Source: Thozetella sp. PMI_491 (Eukaryota; Ascomycota; Sordariomycetes; Chaetosphaeriales; Chaetosphaeriaceae). From it: 64,000 bases of DNA. The position numbers and the translations under genes were made by a program. The notes below the pieces were generated by a model. The model did not search any database. It had not been told where the DNA came from and saw only the letters and a program-made list of their open reading frames with translations. The stretch lies in NCBI GenBank assembly GCA_021432635.1, contig MU270090.1:62001-126000 (forward strand), in the 5' to 3' direction. Of this stretch, positions 12,772-23,872 are shown in pieces; within the stretch, counting starts at the first letter, position 1, and every line of letters starts with the position of its first letter.

Positions 12772-13872
12772 CTACAGGAACTCCCTAACTTGATCTTCGC
12801 ACCAGTTCCAGAATCCCGCCGCCTTGCCCGAGTCTCTCGGGACGAAGGCCGCCACGAGATCCTGGCGCTGCATCGGGACCAGCCGTCCCCAGGGCATGAC
12901 TACTCAGTATGTAAGCCAACTCCTCGAGGGTAAAGAGAAAGTGGACTTACTCCATATCGCTGGATCGTTGGTGTTGGCCAGTGTCACGTCTGGCGAAAGC
13001 CCCGCGAACAGCTCCGTGTAGGCGCCCTTGATCGGTGGGTGCAGGAAAAAGCCGAGGATGCTGTTCAAGATGTGGCCGAGTTCAGTCGCCAGCGTGCGCT
13101 GGAGGTTCGTCCTGAGATTCCCAGGATCCAGGGACTGTAAGGTGAAAGGACGTTAGCTCGTGGTCAAAAAATAATCCGATGGTAGTTGGAAAGCTCTTAC
13201 GATGTTGATGATCTTGTCGCCACGCAGCCGGTCGCCGAACCCTCCCGACAGCCAATACATCCCCACCTTGCTTATTTGGTATTTAGCCAGCCCGGACTTA
13301 TCGTCGTGATAGTCCAAATTGGCGAGATCCATCCCGCCCTTCTCGCTGATCGTGGCACCCATCGAGCTCACCCACACGATCCTCACCTCGCCTTCCGCAG
13401 CCTTCGCCGCCGTGCGCTTGAGCGTGTCCTCGAGCAGCCTCGTGAGCAAGAACGGCCCCACACAGTGCACGCCAAGCTGAAGCTCGAGGCCCTGCTTCGT
13501 GGTGCTTCCCGGTGGCGGGACAAGGATGCCGGCATTGTGGAATAGCACGTGGAGCTGCGTCTCCTGGGACAGAAACTCTGCAGCGGCGGCTTTGACGGAC
13601 GCGAGATCGGCGAGGTCGCAGCGTATGAACTCTAGCTTGCCCGTAGACGTTGGATAGGCGCCACGGACGTCATCTAAGAGCGGTTTAGCTGTGGCCACAG
13701 AGCGTGCGGCGACGTATACTGTGGCGTTGCGGGAGTACAGAAGCTTGGTTAGCTCCAGGCCGAGGCCAGAAGAGCCACCTGTGACAAAGTACACCTTGTT
13801 TCGGAGGTCAGGGAGGTTGGCTTCCGTGAACGCCGGTTTGGGCGGGAACATCTGACTTAGTTGAGATCCCAT
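12772..13872 (-). CDS. Short-chain dehydrogenase/reductase
   Basis: NAD(P)-dependent SDR of the type annotated in fungi as retinol dehydrogenase-like or NAD(P)-binding protein. On the minus strand, exons 13872-13201, 13134-12951 and 12899-12772 give 327 residues. The cofactor motif TGGSSGLG is at 31-38, NAG at 112-114, the catalytic serine at 169-170 (VWVSSMG) and the proton relay Y198-Q-I-S-K202 is intact, unlike the neighbouring SDR at 9684. The second exon begins SLDPGNLRT, the family-typical post-catalytic segment, and the last exon ends with the hydrophilic FWNWCEDQV. It is the outermost gene of a group with the GDP-mannose transporter, but nothing shows a shared pathway. Confidence 0.87.
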
Positions 13873-15721
13873 TCTGAGAGTGGCACGTGGAATCAAACGT
13901 CTTGGTCTCAACTTCGAAGCTCAACGCCGCGTTCGATAGAATGCCGCGCAGGAAAGCAGCGTGAGTTGTTTACGCCAACTGCCAGACCATTAAATACCGA
14001 GATCGGCCCCATGATTAGAAACGCGAAACTGTGCTACCAACCACCAATGCCCCTTGTTGCAGATTTCTCCATCAGACGAGCCACTGCCTCAGTCCTAGCT
14101 GCATAGGTTGCGGTGCCGAACATAGGTGAGCTCGTTCCCAGGCTTGGGTCGGAGATAATGCACGCCCAGATGTGGGGCTGGAGTGCTGCACGGCGGCTTC
14201 GGATATACCAACCATTCTGCCAACCGGGAGCTAAGGACGCGCACTGGCGCGCCGATCTGTCATATCCCGGGGTGGAGCCTTCTGCATCTGGAACACTTTC
14301 TCTGGCGGGACACCCAAAGTCCGCAGAGCAATGAGCGATGCGACAAATCAGCATGCATTCCGCCCTTTGCTATCAGGCGGCCGTACCCTGCACCGTTATG
14401 ACTTATCAGGACAGTCGGGAGAAATGGGCTAGTAGCACTACAAGATAAGTACTGTCAGTCGTTGCTTCTCAGACCTTTGAAGCCCTGCATTCACTTCTAT
14501 GCAGGGTAGATGTATTACTGAGTACTGCAGATGGAGATCTTCAAACACCCCTAAGAAAACATCTGCAAATACACATGACGTTAAGGCTGCTTCAGACTTC
14601 ATCTAGCTATCATTGTCCCGCTGTCGCTCGTATACGTTCCCACCAACCTCTGGTTAAGCCGTTCTTGGCGTGCTGCCATGCAACTTAAAAACAGACGCAA
14701 CATCGGCGTCTCGCGCGCTTCTGCAAAGGTTGATTCGGCTAGCGCTGCCACTGCATGTGTTTACTGAGTCGCCTTTTTTGGTTTCGCGCTTGACAGCTTA
14801 CTCACCCTCTGAGGACATTCGTCATACACGTGCAATTCTTCTTTGTCGTTGAGCAACCGGCCTCTTTTAGCTCCGTTTCGAGCCAACACAATCTGAGGAC
14901 GGTATATAGATCTATGACCGAGCTACCAGCGGATCTCTCTTGCCAAAAGCTCATGAGACCACCCTCTTACCCCTTTCGGCCCTTTTGTTTCCTTTACTAG
15001 TTGATCGCTAGAGAACCAGCTGTTTACTCGAATCAAAGTTTCCTCAACAATCTCATGTTCGTAAACAAGTCTCCAAACCATGGTTACGTAAAGTACGGAT
15101 CTTCTAGGACGGCAGATCTGGGTAATAGTGGTGTCGGCTCTTGTTTTGGTACCGTATACAAACTTGAGGCTGGTGATCTCGCCACTGCGTCACCCCGTCG
15201 GACCTCGAGCCATCCAGCCTAAGCGAACAATGGTGCAGAGTCTAGTGCGATCTGACGGCGCAAGGATCGTTAGCTTTCTTACCCGAAAGTTAGACCTCCC
15301 GCCAAAGTCGGTTCTATTGCTAGTCATCGTTCTTGGCCGACGTCGTTCTATGTTACCTGTTCTGGCTGTGGCTGGTGCCGAATCGCTAGAGACTAACGTT
15401 TCTTAAGGATGTAGAGTGGATAAGGCAAGAATCTGCCTCGATTCAGTGCTGAGACTCCGTGGACAGTGATGATCGGTTCTATTAGGGTTCAGAATGACTC
15501 TGTCGAGTGTCTTACCATATCGAACGAGAGGCGTTCGCTTAATATGACTTCTTCCGAGTCATGATGCCAGCACCTTCTCAGATAAGTATGCTGTCCTGCC
15601 CGCATATTGAGAGATTGTGTGCTTCCTTCTCTATAGTAAAAAAAACACTGTACCACGAGAAACTCCCGGAGAGTCAACCCCCAATTCTATCGTACCTTGC
15701 TCCAATTACTTATCCTCGGCG
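13873..15721. other. Gene-poor intergenic region
   Basis: About 1.85 kb with only short unrelated frames on both strands. I see no domain, RNA gene or repeat. It holds the promoters of the SDR (leftward) and the But2-domain gene (rightward). Confidence 0.5.
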
Positions 15722-16788
15722 ATGTGGAGATCGGCTCTTCTTGCCTTGACGGCATCGGTAGGGGCTAATGCGGCCGCCATCGAAATACGCGATGGATGTC
15801 CCCTACAGCTAAGTGTGAACGGCAATCAAGGAAGCCTGGGCTCTGTCGGCCAGTACGCCAATGGCCAGGCAGTCGTGAGCAGCGGTGGAACTCCATCGAC
15901 TCTCACTCTAAAGGACGGTAAACTCGTCGACGCTAGCGGTCGCGGCTGTTGGTGGACTCGTAAGTTCTCAATTTGTTTCGTTTTAGAACTTTCAATTAAA
16001 AAACTGCTACAGCCCCAAGTACGGTTCTTCAGTGCGACCCCGGCCAAGCTCCAGCGGGTCAATGGGCCGTCGATTGTAACGGCGGCGTCTGGTTCAATGG
16101 CAACAATCATTTCGTGTATTGCGCAGCGGGCAACGGCAACGGCAACCTCTACACTGCGTATGACGGAGTCACAACCGGCGGTATCAACTGCCAACCTGTG
16201 ACCCTGTCCTCTAGTCAGTGTAAAAGCTGCCCGCCTCCCCCTCCTCCGAAGCCCGGACCTCCATCGGGCCAAGGATCCAGTCCGGGAGCGACCTCATGCC
16301 CGGCTGATCTAAATGGTGACTATCAGTTCCCACACTTGATCATCCCCGTCGACAAGTCCCATCCGGCCCAGGCCGCCCAGACTTCGTACTTCGGCCTAAT
16401 CTCACCTAACGTGAGGTCCATATTCAACTTCGATATCCCGAGTAGCTATGCAGGCAGGAAATGCTCAGCTTTGTTCCTGTTTCCGAGGAAGGATCAGCTG
16501 CAGACCTCAGACTTCAACCTGACTGGATCTGGGGCGCTACACATTGCACCACTATACAACATTTCCTACAACGGGGTCACAAGCGACAACAATGCACCGG
16601 CGGTGGCGCCACCGAACGTAGTTTTCACGGCTCAGCCAGGGAATTCATACTCAATCTGGACGTTTCAGTGCCCTGCTGGTCGCACTATAGCCTTCGAGAT
16701 CGGCCCGGCCCCTGGATCAAACACATACCTGAGATGGTTCGAAGACTACAACCCTTCACCGATTGGGCTGTACATTAGGGCATGTTGA
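15722..16788 (+). CDS. Secreted protein with PIR-like N-domain and But2 C-terminal domain
   Basis: Predicted extracellular or cell-wall protein. Exons 15722-15959 and 16013-16788 give 337 residues. A signal peptide covers about 1-19. Residues about 25-145 resemble the C-terminal domain of PIR-like wall mannoproteins: a DG-CPLQL start, TLKDGKLVD, Gly/Asn-rich strands, and the region FNGNNHFVYCA followed by LYTAYDGV. A Cys/Pro-rich linker with a run of six prolines (about 152-158) separates it from a But2-type domain (PF09792) at about 182-335, recognised by YQFPHLIIPVD, IFNFDIPSSYAGRKC, FPRKDQLQTS, TFQCPAG and the terminal YNPSPIGLYI. The intron restores a continuous WWTPPSTVLQC junction. Biological role is unknown; wall association is inference. 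Confidence 0.8.
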
Positions 16789-17322
16789 GGAGCGTTCAGA
16801 CTCTGCATAAAACTAGGAGATACAAAAACGGGACAAATTGGGCCAATTCCACGTAATAATTCATGAATCTTGCTTTGCAGAGTTGATAATGAGGTTTACG
16901 TATCTTACCAATATGGTATTGTTAATAATATGGTATAAATCAGCCGTCAATATCGGAAGAGCTACCGCGAATACTAGTATTCGATTAAATGGACCGCATT
17001 GAGAATCTTACGCATCTAACTCGGGCTTCTAGTGGTAGGGAGTCGCTTACTACTTGTATTACAGGACTCTCCTGTCAGACAATGGGTATTCGCATATCTT
17101 ACAATACCATTGAATCCCTCTAGTTGGCTGCGGCGAACTGCGCATCTAAGTGACCTGACAACTTGAAGGCTCGAAACATGGACAGATGCCAAACACATGT
17201 GTGAACCAGCTACAAACCAGAAAACTAAGATGTCGATGGCCACAGGAAGATATCGCCGTCTAATCTAGGCTAATGTCTGCCAGATCGAATATAATGTAGC
17301 TCTGTGCCTTCGGATCGTCCCG
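16789..17322. other. AT-rich convergent spacer
   Basis: 3' flanks of the But2-domain gene and the first UstYa gene. AT-rich; nothing coding is visible. Confidence 0.6.
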
Positions 17323-18284
17323 CTAAAAGTGACCTGGCCACCATGCCGGAACGGGATCCGGCTCTTCGATTTGACCTGTAGGCTTCTTTGTCACCCGATC
17401 GTATGTCTCGAGGTCCACGGTATTCTCCTTTCGCCACTCAGTCAACTTGTCAAAGTCGATACACTTCTTCTCAATGCTGAAATCCGGCATAGGGCTCCTG
17501 AAATTCTTGGCCCAGTGCACCGTGTAGATGTCGAGATTCCCACTGCACTGAAGTGCCTGGGCTAGCATATCTACGCAGTGGTTAATGTGGACCTCGTTGA
17601 TGGTCGAGTCGTAGATGTCTGCTTCCACCTGGCTCTCGTTATAATACCGACCAAAGGCAATCTGGCGAAGCGTGTTCAGGCAGTGCAGCTGGTGATAGAC
17701 GTCGAGGTGAGCTGCGTACATATCTTCCTGAAACCCGAAAGTAGCAGCATCAAGCTTCACCGCAGTCTCAGGATTCTTCCCCAACCGCAGAACGGTTTCC
17801 TTGGTAATCGGGAAGATACGGGTGAGCTCCCACTCATCCCACACCGAGTCGGCCTCCGGATTCGGAAACTGCCTAGTGAAAGCAGGACTCGGAGATGATG
17901 GGAAGAGTGAGCCGTTAATCTTCGTGGAGTAGAATTTCAGATCGACCAACTCAAGAAGGGGGCCTATACTAATGCGTTAATCTTAGAACGGGCTGCTCAG
18001 GTTCAAGAACGCCCACTCCATGTTGAGACTTGTCTCAGCTCCGGATCTCCGTTTGATGCGCGTGAATATAGGAACAATCCAAGCGACAAAGCTAGCATCG
18101 CAATGTTCAGGAAAGATATGGTCGCAATTGTTCTCCATCCGATCAGCTCAAATTTGCGTCTGACTTGCTCAGATTGGAGAACTGTCAGTAGCTCATCCTG
18201 TTCTTTCTCGTCCTCGTGCTCGTGGTCATTGCTAAAGTCAGAGCATTCCGACGAGGGGAGTGATGAATATTTGCTCGAGGCCAT
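17323..18284 (-). CDS. UstYa-family (DUF3328) oxidase, first copy
   Basis: Member of the fungal DUF3328 family, whose founding members UstYa/UstYb take part in oxidative macrocyclisation of ribosomal peptides (ustiloxin pathway). On the minus strand, exons 18284-18017 and 17963-17323 give 302 residues. An acidic cytosolic N-terminus (1-50) is followed by one transmembrane helix (about 52-73) and a lumenal domain. Both signature metal-site motifs are present: H180-Q-L-H-C184 and H215-I-N-H-C219. The intron restores the family start of the lumenal domain, WSPLLELVDLKF. The second copy lies 446 bp away in the same orientation. The adjacent peptide precursor gene (20507) supports a role in peptide modification, which is inference. 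Confidence 0.88.
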
Positions 18285-18730
18285 TGCAGAGAACAGTAGG
18301 TAAAGACAATGCGATGGTACCGTTTTGCTTTACAGACAGACGGGAGTTCAAGTTGGCCGCAAGGGGAAACTATACATCAGGTGCCCCGCATTCTAGGCCT
18401 GCCCTCACGCCTTCGAGCTAGCATATAGAATCTGCCTGTCTGCAACAGGATGCATTTTTTTTTTAAACAATACGAGGGCTGACTAGAATAAGCGGCTGAA
18501 TAGCAAGAAAAGCCGACTTGTATTAGATCATTCACGTTAATTCCTCTAGCATAAGCTGACAATCGCTCAAGCAGGGTGGCAAATGGTGGCAAAACTAGGG
18601 CACGTCATTCGGATTCGTCAGTCGCGAGAGGCTCCAGTACAGCCGCAACTGACAAGTATAGTAAATAGGCCCGTATCAAATTATTCAATACTAATCACCG
18701 ATACTATCATATGTACGGACGCCACTCATC
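18285..18730. other. Spacer between the two UstYa genes
   Basis: 446 bp holding the 3' flank of the second UstYa gene and the promoter of the first. An A/T run (nine T) lies near 18457. No gene is seen. Confidence 0.6.
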
Positions 18731-19735
18731 TCATACGTTACATCCCTTGATTTGCAGCTCTTTTAGATACTCCCCATCCTTGTATTCATCCGCAGTAGAG
18801 ATCAAGTCTGCGATGCCAGGTGTCATGGGCTCCGGCGAGACACCTGGAGGGGCAGTATAGTTAATAAATTTGCTCGAAGAGTGCTTGAGATCCGTGTTGT
18901 CCCGCCACTGCATTAACGCGTCGAAATCTCGACACTGTCTGTTAATGGCGAAGTCAGGGTTCGGCACTGGTGTGTCCTCAGACCAAATATGGGTGATGAC
19001 CCCAACATCTGAATGGCACATGATGGCCTGTAGTAGAATCGAGGTGCAGTGCCGCAAATGCGTCTCGCGGAAAACGGGTGGTTTGAAGCCGTATATGTCC
19101 CCCCAATAATAGTCGTAGTTGGTGATGAGATTCTGGCGCAACATGTTTAAGCAGTGAATCTGGTGGAAAACATCCATTACACCCAGGTACAGGTTTTCTC
19201 CACCCTTGACATCCCACTCGGGGTTGAACTTGACCGATCGCTCGAGACTTTTCCCGAGGCGCACCATATCTTCGCCACTTACGCCGACAATCATGTTCTT
19301 CGAGATGTGCATCCACGCATGATCGACTTCGGGACTCGGGGGTGCTGCAAAAATCCCCAAGGTATCAGAGGCGTTGGGAAACAGCCTCGCATCGACTTGT
19401 TTGATACCGAAGGGGAGATCGAGGCTCGTGAGCACAGGTGCTAAGTTTGTTAGAAACTTGTCCTCCTTCACCTTGCGATGACTCTTACAGTAATATTCCC
19501 ACCGCTCTGACTTTTCACTTTTACGGACCTTGCCTACATATTGAACAACCAAGGCAGAGAAAACCAGGTGCAAGAGAAAGAGTAGTAGAAGCCCAGGAGC
19601 GTTTGCTGAGACCCTCGGCACTAGGTTTTGAAGTATGCGAGATTCCCGTTGGCTTGAGCTTTGAAACTCTTCAGATTCACACTTTGGCATTAATGCCTCC
19701 TGGTCCTCGTCGAAAGAATTTTCGCGCGTACTCAT
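18731..19735 (-). CDS. UstYa-family (DUF3328) oxidase, second copy
   Basis: Second DUF3328 protein. On the minus strand, exons 19735-19489 and 19440-18731 give 318 residues. The frame is open through the 48-bp intron, but splicing is favoured because it creates the family-typical YYSPVLTSLD at the start of the lumenal domain and removes a lysine-rich insert. A cytosolic tail (1-46) precedes one transmembrane helix (about 47-67). PPSPEVDHAW at about 116-125 is a common family motif. The two metal-site motifs are H175-Q-I-H-C179 and H210-L-R-H-C214. Upstream of ATG 19735 the frame continues without an ATG, so the longer form was rejected. It is divergent from the peptide precursor gene across a 771-bp intergenic region. 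Paired UstYa genes next to a precursor are the hallmark of dikaritin-type clusters. Confidence 0.88.
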   Translation of the reverse strand: MSTRENSFDEDQEALMPKCESEEFQSSSQRESRILQNLVPRVSANAPGLLLLFLLHLVFSALVVQYVGKVRKSEKSERWEYYCKSHRKVKEDKFLTNLAPVLTSLDLPFGIKQVDARLFPNASDTLGIFAAPPSPEVDHAWMHISKNMIVGVSGEDMVRLGKSLERSVKFNPEWDVKGGENLYLGVMDVFHQIHCLNMLRQNLITNYDYYWGDIYGFKPPVFRETHLRHCTSILLQAIMCHSDVGVITHIWSEDTPVPNPDFAINRQCRDFDALMQWRDNTDLKHSSSKFINYTAPPGVSPEPMTPGIADLISTADEYKDGEYLKELQIKGCNV

Positions 19736-20506
19736 TTTGCAATGATATGTCGTAGTTGAATGAAGTGATGGAAAGATACTGAATAGTGAGCCGGTCGAGA
19801 CAATGAAGAACTTAGGTAGGGGCAAGTGCACGGGTTGGAATCGTCGCTAGTTTGATTTCTACTCCACGCCGCATACTTGCTTTTCCATTGCTTATCAAGA
19901 GCCCTGGTGTGGCTAGTTCTTACATTCAGTCGGATGGCGGAAAATGTAGTGCCGCGTGCCCCGTATGCATTATCGGCATCTCCGCCGGCGTATACGCAGA
20001 GCTTGCGAGAAGTGCGCTCGGTGGAAAGCACTACACCTGCTAGATTAGGTCAGCTCACTTGATAGAATTTCCTGTCATGGCAAGCATTCGACGCAGGATA
20101 CTGACCATAGCAGCTGAAGTACTGTCCAGCGGGTAGCCTGACTAAGCCGGATGCGACACAGCCTTGTATAGCTTGAGCCAACCTATCTTGTTGAGGCGAA
20201 AAAAGCACATATCAGGGGATAATTCCTTTCTTGGCACCGAGTTGTGCCAGGCAATGGTGGCAATCACTATGCGTGATGATACCTTGAGTGCCGTTAGCTA
20301 GGTATACGGCGCTTGGACGTTGTCACATTTGTGGTGCAACATGTAACCAAGGCCGGGAAGCTCGAAAGGTATAAAAGACTGCACTTCCTTCGATAATGTA
20401 AATCTAAGATTCAAGACAACTCAAATATTTCCGAGCACTCAGTTCCAAGCCCCAACATCCAGCCAACTTGTCGAAAATCCCCTTACCGAGTCATCTTGAC
20501 ACCATT
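19736..20506. promoter_or_regulatory. Shared divergent promoter of UstYa copy 2 and peptide precursor
   Basis: 771 bp between two divergent start codons, so both genes could respond to one regulator. A clear TATA box (TATAAAAG) lies at 20370-20377, about 130 bp before the precursor ATG. The leader between TATA and ATG is C/A-rich, as in well-expressed fungal genes. No binding site was verified. Confidence 0.55.
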
Positions 20507-20779
20507 ATGCAGTTTACTACACTTCTTGCCGCTGTAGCCGGCCTCTCGCAGCTTGCTGCAGCCCTCCCAGCCGGTACGGACTAAAATATGTAGGAGTTGC
20601 CACTCCGTTGCTAATCGTTGACAGGTGAGATGGGCACCGCCATCGGAGCGGCCAAGGACAAGCGACAGTGGGAACTGATTGGTGGCGGGGCCTGCGTTAA
20701 GACGAGTTGCTACGACCGAGTTGTCGAGGCCGACGGAGAAGTGGAAGAAACTGTGGTGGAGACAACCAAGAGCACCTGA
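20507..20779 (+). CDS. Candidate RiPP precursor: 73-residue secreted peptide with one KR site
   Basis: Small two-exon gene, 20507-20573 and 20625-20779, with a 51-bp GT-AG intron, giving 73 residues. The N-terminus is a signal peptide (about 1-19, ending in Ala-Ala-Ala). Residues 20-34 form a short pro-region rich in Gly/Ala, followed by K35-R36, a kexin-type processing site. The remaining 37 residues start with QWELIGGGACVKTSCYD and end in an acidic Glu/Thr/Val-rich tail. This segment holds one Trp38, one Tyr52 and a Cys46/Cys51 pair. The gene has a good TATA box and is divergent from one of two adjacent UstYa oxidase genes. In known dikaritin pathways such precursors enter the secretory route, are cut by kexins and are crosslinked by UstYa proteins. 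Unlike most, it has no repeated cores. Alternative: an unrelated small secreted protein. Confidence 0.72.
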
Positions 20780-21179
20780 GCTTTGTGGTGGCCATTTAGG
20801 TCGTGTCTGAACGTGGTCTATATAACTATTTGTCTTGCATTTACACGAGTAACACCTTCATTCTTGCTTCACTAGTTCGAAGATCAAATCCAAGTGCTGG
20901 TTATGCGCCTCGTTCGTAATGGTTTGCATATGTGCATCAGGTATGCCGTAGACATTTGAGCCAGTTAGTGTAGATATGCCGGGCTCTATTTAACATTTAA
21001 CATATATGCGGATGCGAGGCTAGCACACCACATAGCTCATTAGGGACACAGTTCATGAATAAGGGTACCGTTATAGATATGAGACTGAATCACGGCGACC
21101 GCAATGCTCGGGCAGTCAATCTTAGCTCCTGAAGGCCCCATCCCGCCCTTCAAGTTCCTACGCAGTTGAGTCTAAAACT
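20780..21179. other. Convergent spacer after the peptide gene
   Basis: 400 bp of 3' flanks between the precursor gene and the minus-strand regulator. No coding potential seen. Confidence 0.6.
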
Positions 21180-23872
21180 CTATTCAAACAGAACCGGCCC
21201 GAAAGAGATACCGAATAACTCAATCTGAGGGTCGTCAGTTGCATCCTCGGTTCCCCTCATGCTTAGCCGTCTGTCCGAACATCCCATAGACCCATTCGAT
21301 GCCAGAAGGGCCTGCTCAATATTGATCGACTCTAGTGAAAATTCGGGGTGTATCGTTGCCACATCATGCACGATGAGCGGTTCGATCTCTCCAACAAATG
21401 CTCCCAGGGCGTCGTGCCCCCGAGTTGCGACAAGGGGCGATGGAAGTTGCCCAATCTCCACTTCAGTAATTGCATCAGCATCACAATCTACCGGTATCGG
21501 GTGGTTCGTCATATGGCTTCGAATTGGAGGCAGTCCTCCCCGCCTTACGGCTCGGAACGCAGATGAAGACTTTGATGATGATGTAGCAGCCTGCGAGCTT
21601 GATGCATTCGACACGGTTGACGCGATTACCTCATCTTCTTCTTCGTCGGCTTCTACCGTAGATCCGAGAGCAGCTCCTATTGTATTCCTGTAACTTGCAA
21701 AAATATTCGTGGTGGTCGTGGGGATATGCATCGTTTGCCTCTCTGGAGTGAGAGTTCCCGCGCGATTGACGATGGTACCCGTCAATTGGGAAGTTCGGAT
21801 TGCGGCACACCGCTGTAAAGGCGTAATTGGAGATGAACCACGTCTCTCGACTGAGGGTTCGGCTAGTTTGAGAGGACAGAAAGGAGGCTCAGTTATTCCA
21901 TGAAATCGACTGAAGAAGTTAGAGAAAATCCTTCCTGGGCCCGACGATAGAACTACTAGCTCAGAAAGCGTGTCAAAGCTGTGGACTTGGAACAACGTGT
22001 CGAGCCAAAGGTGCGCTGGGGCAAAGAATGGCCTCATAGCTCCTAGCACCGTGAAAATAGTTTTTAGGTAGTCTATAAACTCTTCAATCCGAATATTGCT
22101 CGCCTCCGCCTGTAGCTGGTTCAGGAAGACTAAACCTGCAAGGAAGAGGCTATAGCCGAGAAACGGCGGCTACAGGATTTAACTGGTAAGAACTTGGGAA
22201 TATCAAGTGTAGTTTCTGCGGAGCTGTGACAACGTACCAGTAAGAAACTCTCTTGTTCCATGATTGAGCGCGCCAGCAGAGTTATAGCTCGGGCGCTTCG
22301 AATGCTGGAGGCTGTCTTCTCACACCAGAAAGGCTCGGGGGCTCCCGGAAAGTACGCTAACCTCCTCCTGGAAGGCGAGCTCATCGCTGGATCTGCTGCG
22401 TCGTCAGACGTGTCTGAGGGCGAAGGAGCAGTCGGGTCAGCAGCTGGTATGACTGCAACTGGCATGAAGACGGCATCGAGGAGGATTCGCATCGTGTAGA
22501 GGATGCTCAAACATAGAATGTGAACACCCGCACCCGTCTCCTGCTGCTGAAGTGCCTCCACAACCTCCGCGTCTGAAATAAAGCCGCCCGCATGCATGAT
22601 GTAAAAGCTGTCTAGCTCCTTCTTCAGTGCCATAAAAGGCGAGTCCCTTGCCCATGGCGCTGGGTTCATTCCCGGGAGGTGTTTGCGGTGGAGTATTAGA
22701 CACCGACGGAAGAGCGATGATAACTGGAGTAGGACCTCTGACCGGAATGAGCTACCCTCCGACTGCCATGGCGCTTCGACAGACTTTTTGGCCTCGAATG
22801 ATGCAACACCGGTGAATTGGACGGACTGGCCCACCGAGTGTAATGTCATCGAAACCTGGAGGAAGACGTGGACTACGTCCAACACGGCCATCATGCCTCT
22901 ATCCTTGGCGATCATCGGATCATACTTGAGGCACGGGAGTATACTGTTCGCGGTTGCTGTGCGGTAGGGTGTTAGCACCATATACTATCTTGGCAGTATT
23001 GCGAGATGAGGCTATCGGGAGGGACCTACTGAGGTCATACCAGGCCTGAAGTCCATTGGATCGAGAGCCTTCGTAGACTGCAAGCACCGCTAGGGTCATC
23101 AACTGCTGTATTTTGGAAAAATCTCCAGAAGGCTGTGACAATGCTAAATCTTGCCTTGCGTCGGCGGCAAATTCTGGACCCAGCTCACTGCTACGGCTTG
23201 ACGGATGCATGGACAGTGGCAGAGCGGCCGCGCACATTGCTAGGCACAGATGTCTCGTGATCGCGCCTTCCTCCAGCTGACGTATAAAGAGCGATGGAAT
23301 TAGAATAGGGCATTGCTGGCGATTGACTGTAGTGCAGAAGATAGTTATTAGATGTAAGGTTAGGTCGATGGTGACCGGATGGTCGCTACATATCAGTTAG
23401 CTGGCGACGACACGCTCTGTTGACAGATAGGCGGACACAAACCTATTAAGACGATACTCTTCAGCTCTAAAAAGGTCTCGTAAACGGGCTCTACAGGACT
23501 GCATGGCGCTGAAATTGAACGTCAGGTCCTTGTATGATTCCCGGGCTTCGGGAGACACCGACGCACGGAGACGATTTGAGGTAGTCGTCGGCGCATGATC
23601 CTCGTCCCGGTGTGCTACGGATGACTGGATCCCCTTGTCCTCAGCTCTCCGCTTCGGACGTGGGCCGCGCCGCCTCCGATTCAGATCGAATTGGCACGGG
23701 ATGTTGTGCCGCTCACAGTTACGGCAGGAAGTTGTGGGACTCCCCGAGCACCGCACCTAAGCCTCCGTTAACCAAGGGATCGCCTACGCGAGATTCGGAG
23801 GTCTCTTAGCCTTGCCTTCCTCTTCCTACAGCTCTCACAGGCCAACAACGACACCTGCGGCGTGACTGGCAT
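21180..23872 (-). CDS. Zn2Cys6 transcription factor with fungal-specific TF domain
   Basis: Nuclear binuclear-zinc regulator. On the minus strand, exons 23872-23816, 23756-23443, 23385-23030, 22956-22238 and 22169-21180 give 811 residues. The zinc cluster is complete: Cys12, 15, 22, 29, 32 and 39 with spacing C-X2-C-X6-C-X6-C-X2-C-X6-C. The first intron interrupts it and uses a GC donor (GCAAG) instead of GT; splicing there gives the canonical CRKRKVRC, while read-through meets a stop. A basic Arg/Lys linker follows, then the middle homology region with DHPVTIDLTLHL and a long helical domain. A low-complexity Ser/Glu stretch lies near the C-terminus. It lies between the peptide gene and the FAD monooxygenase, so it is the best candidate for a local pathway regulator, which is inference. 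Confidence 0.83.
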
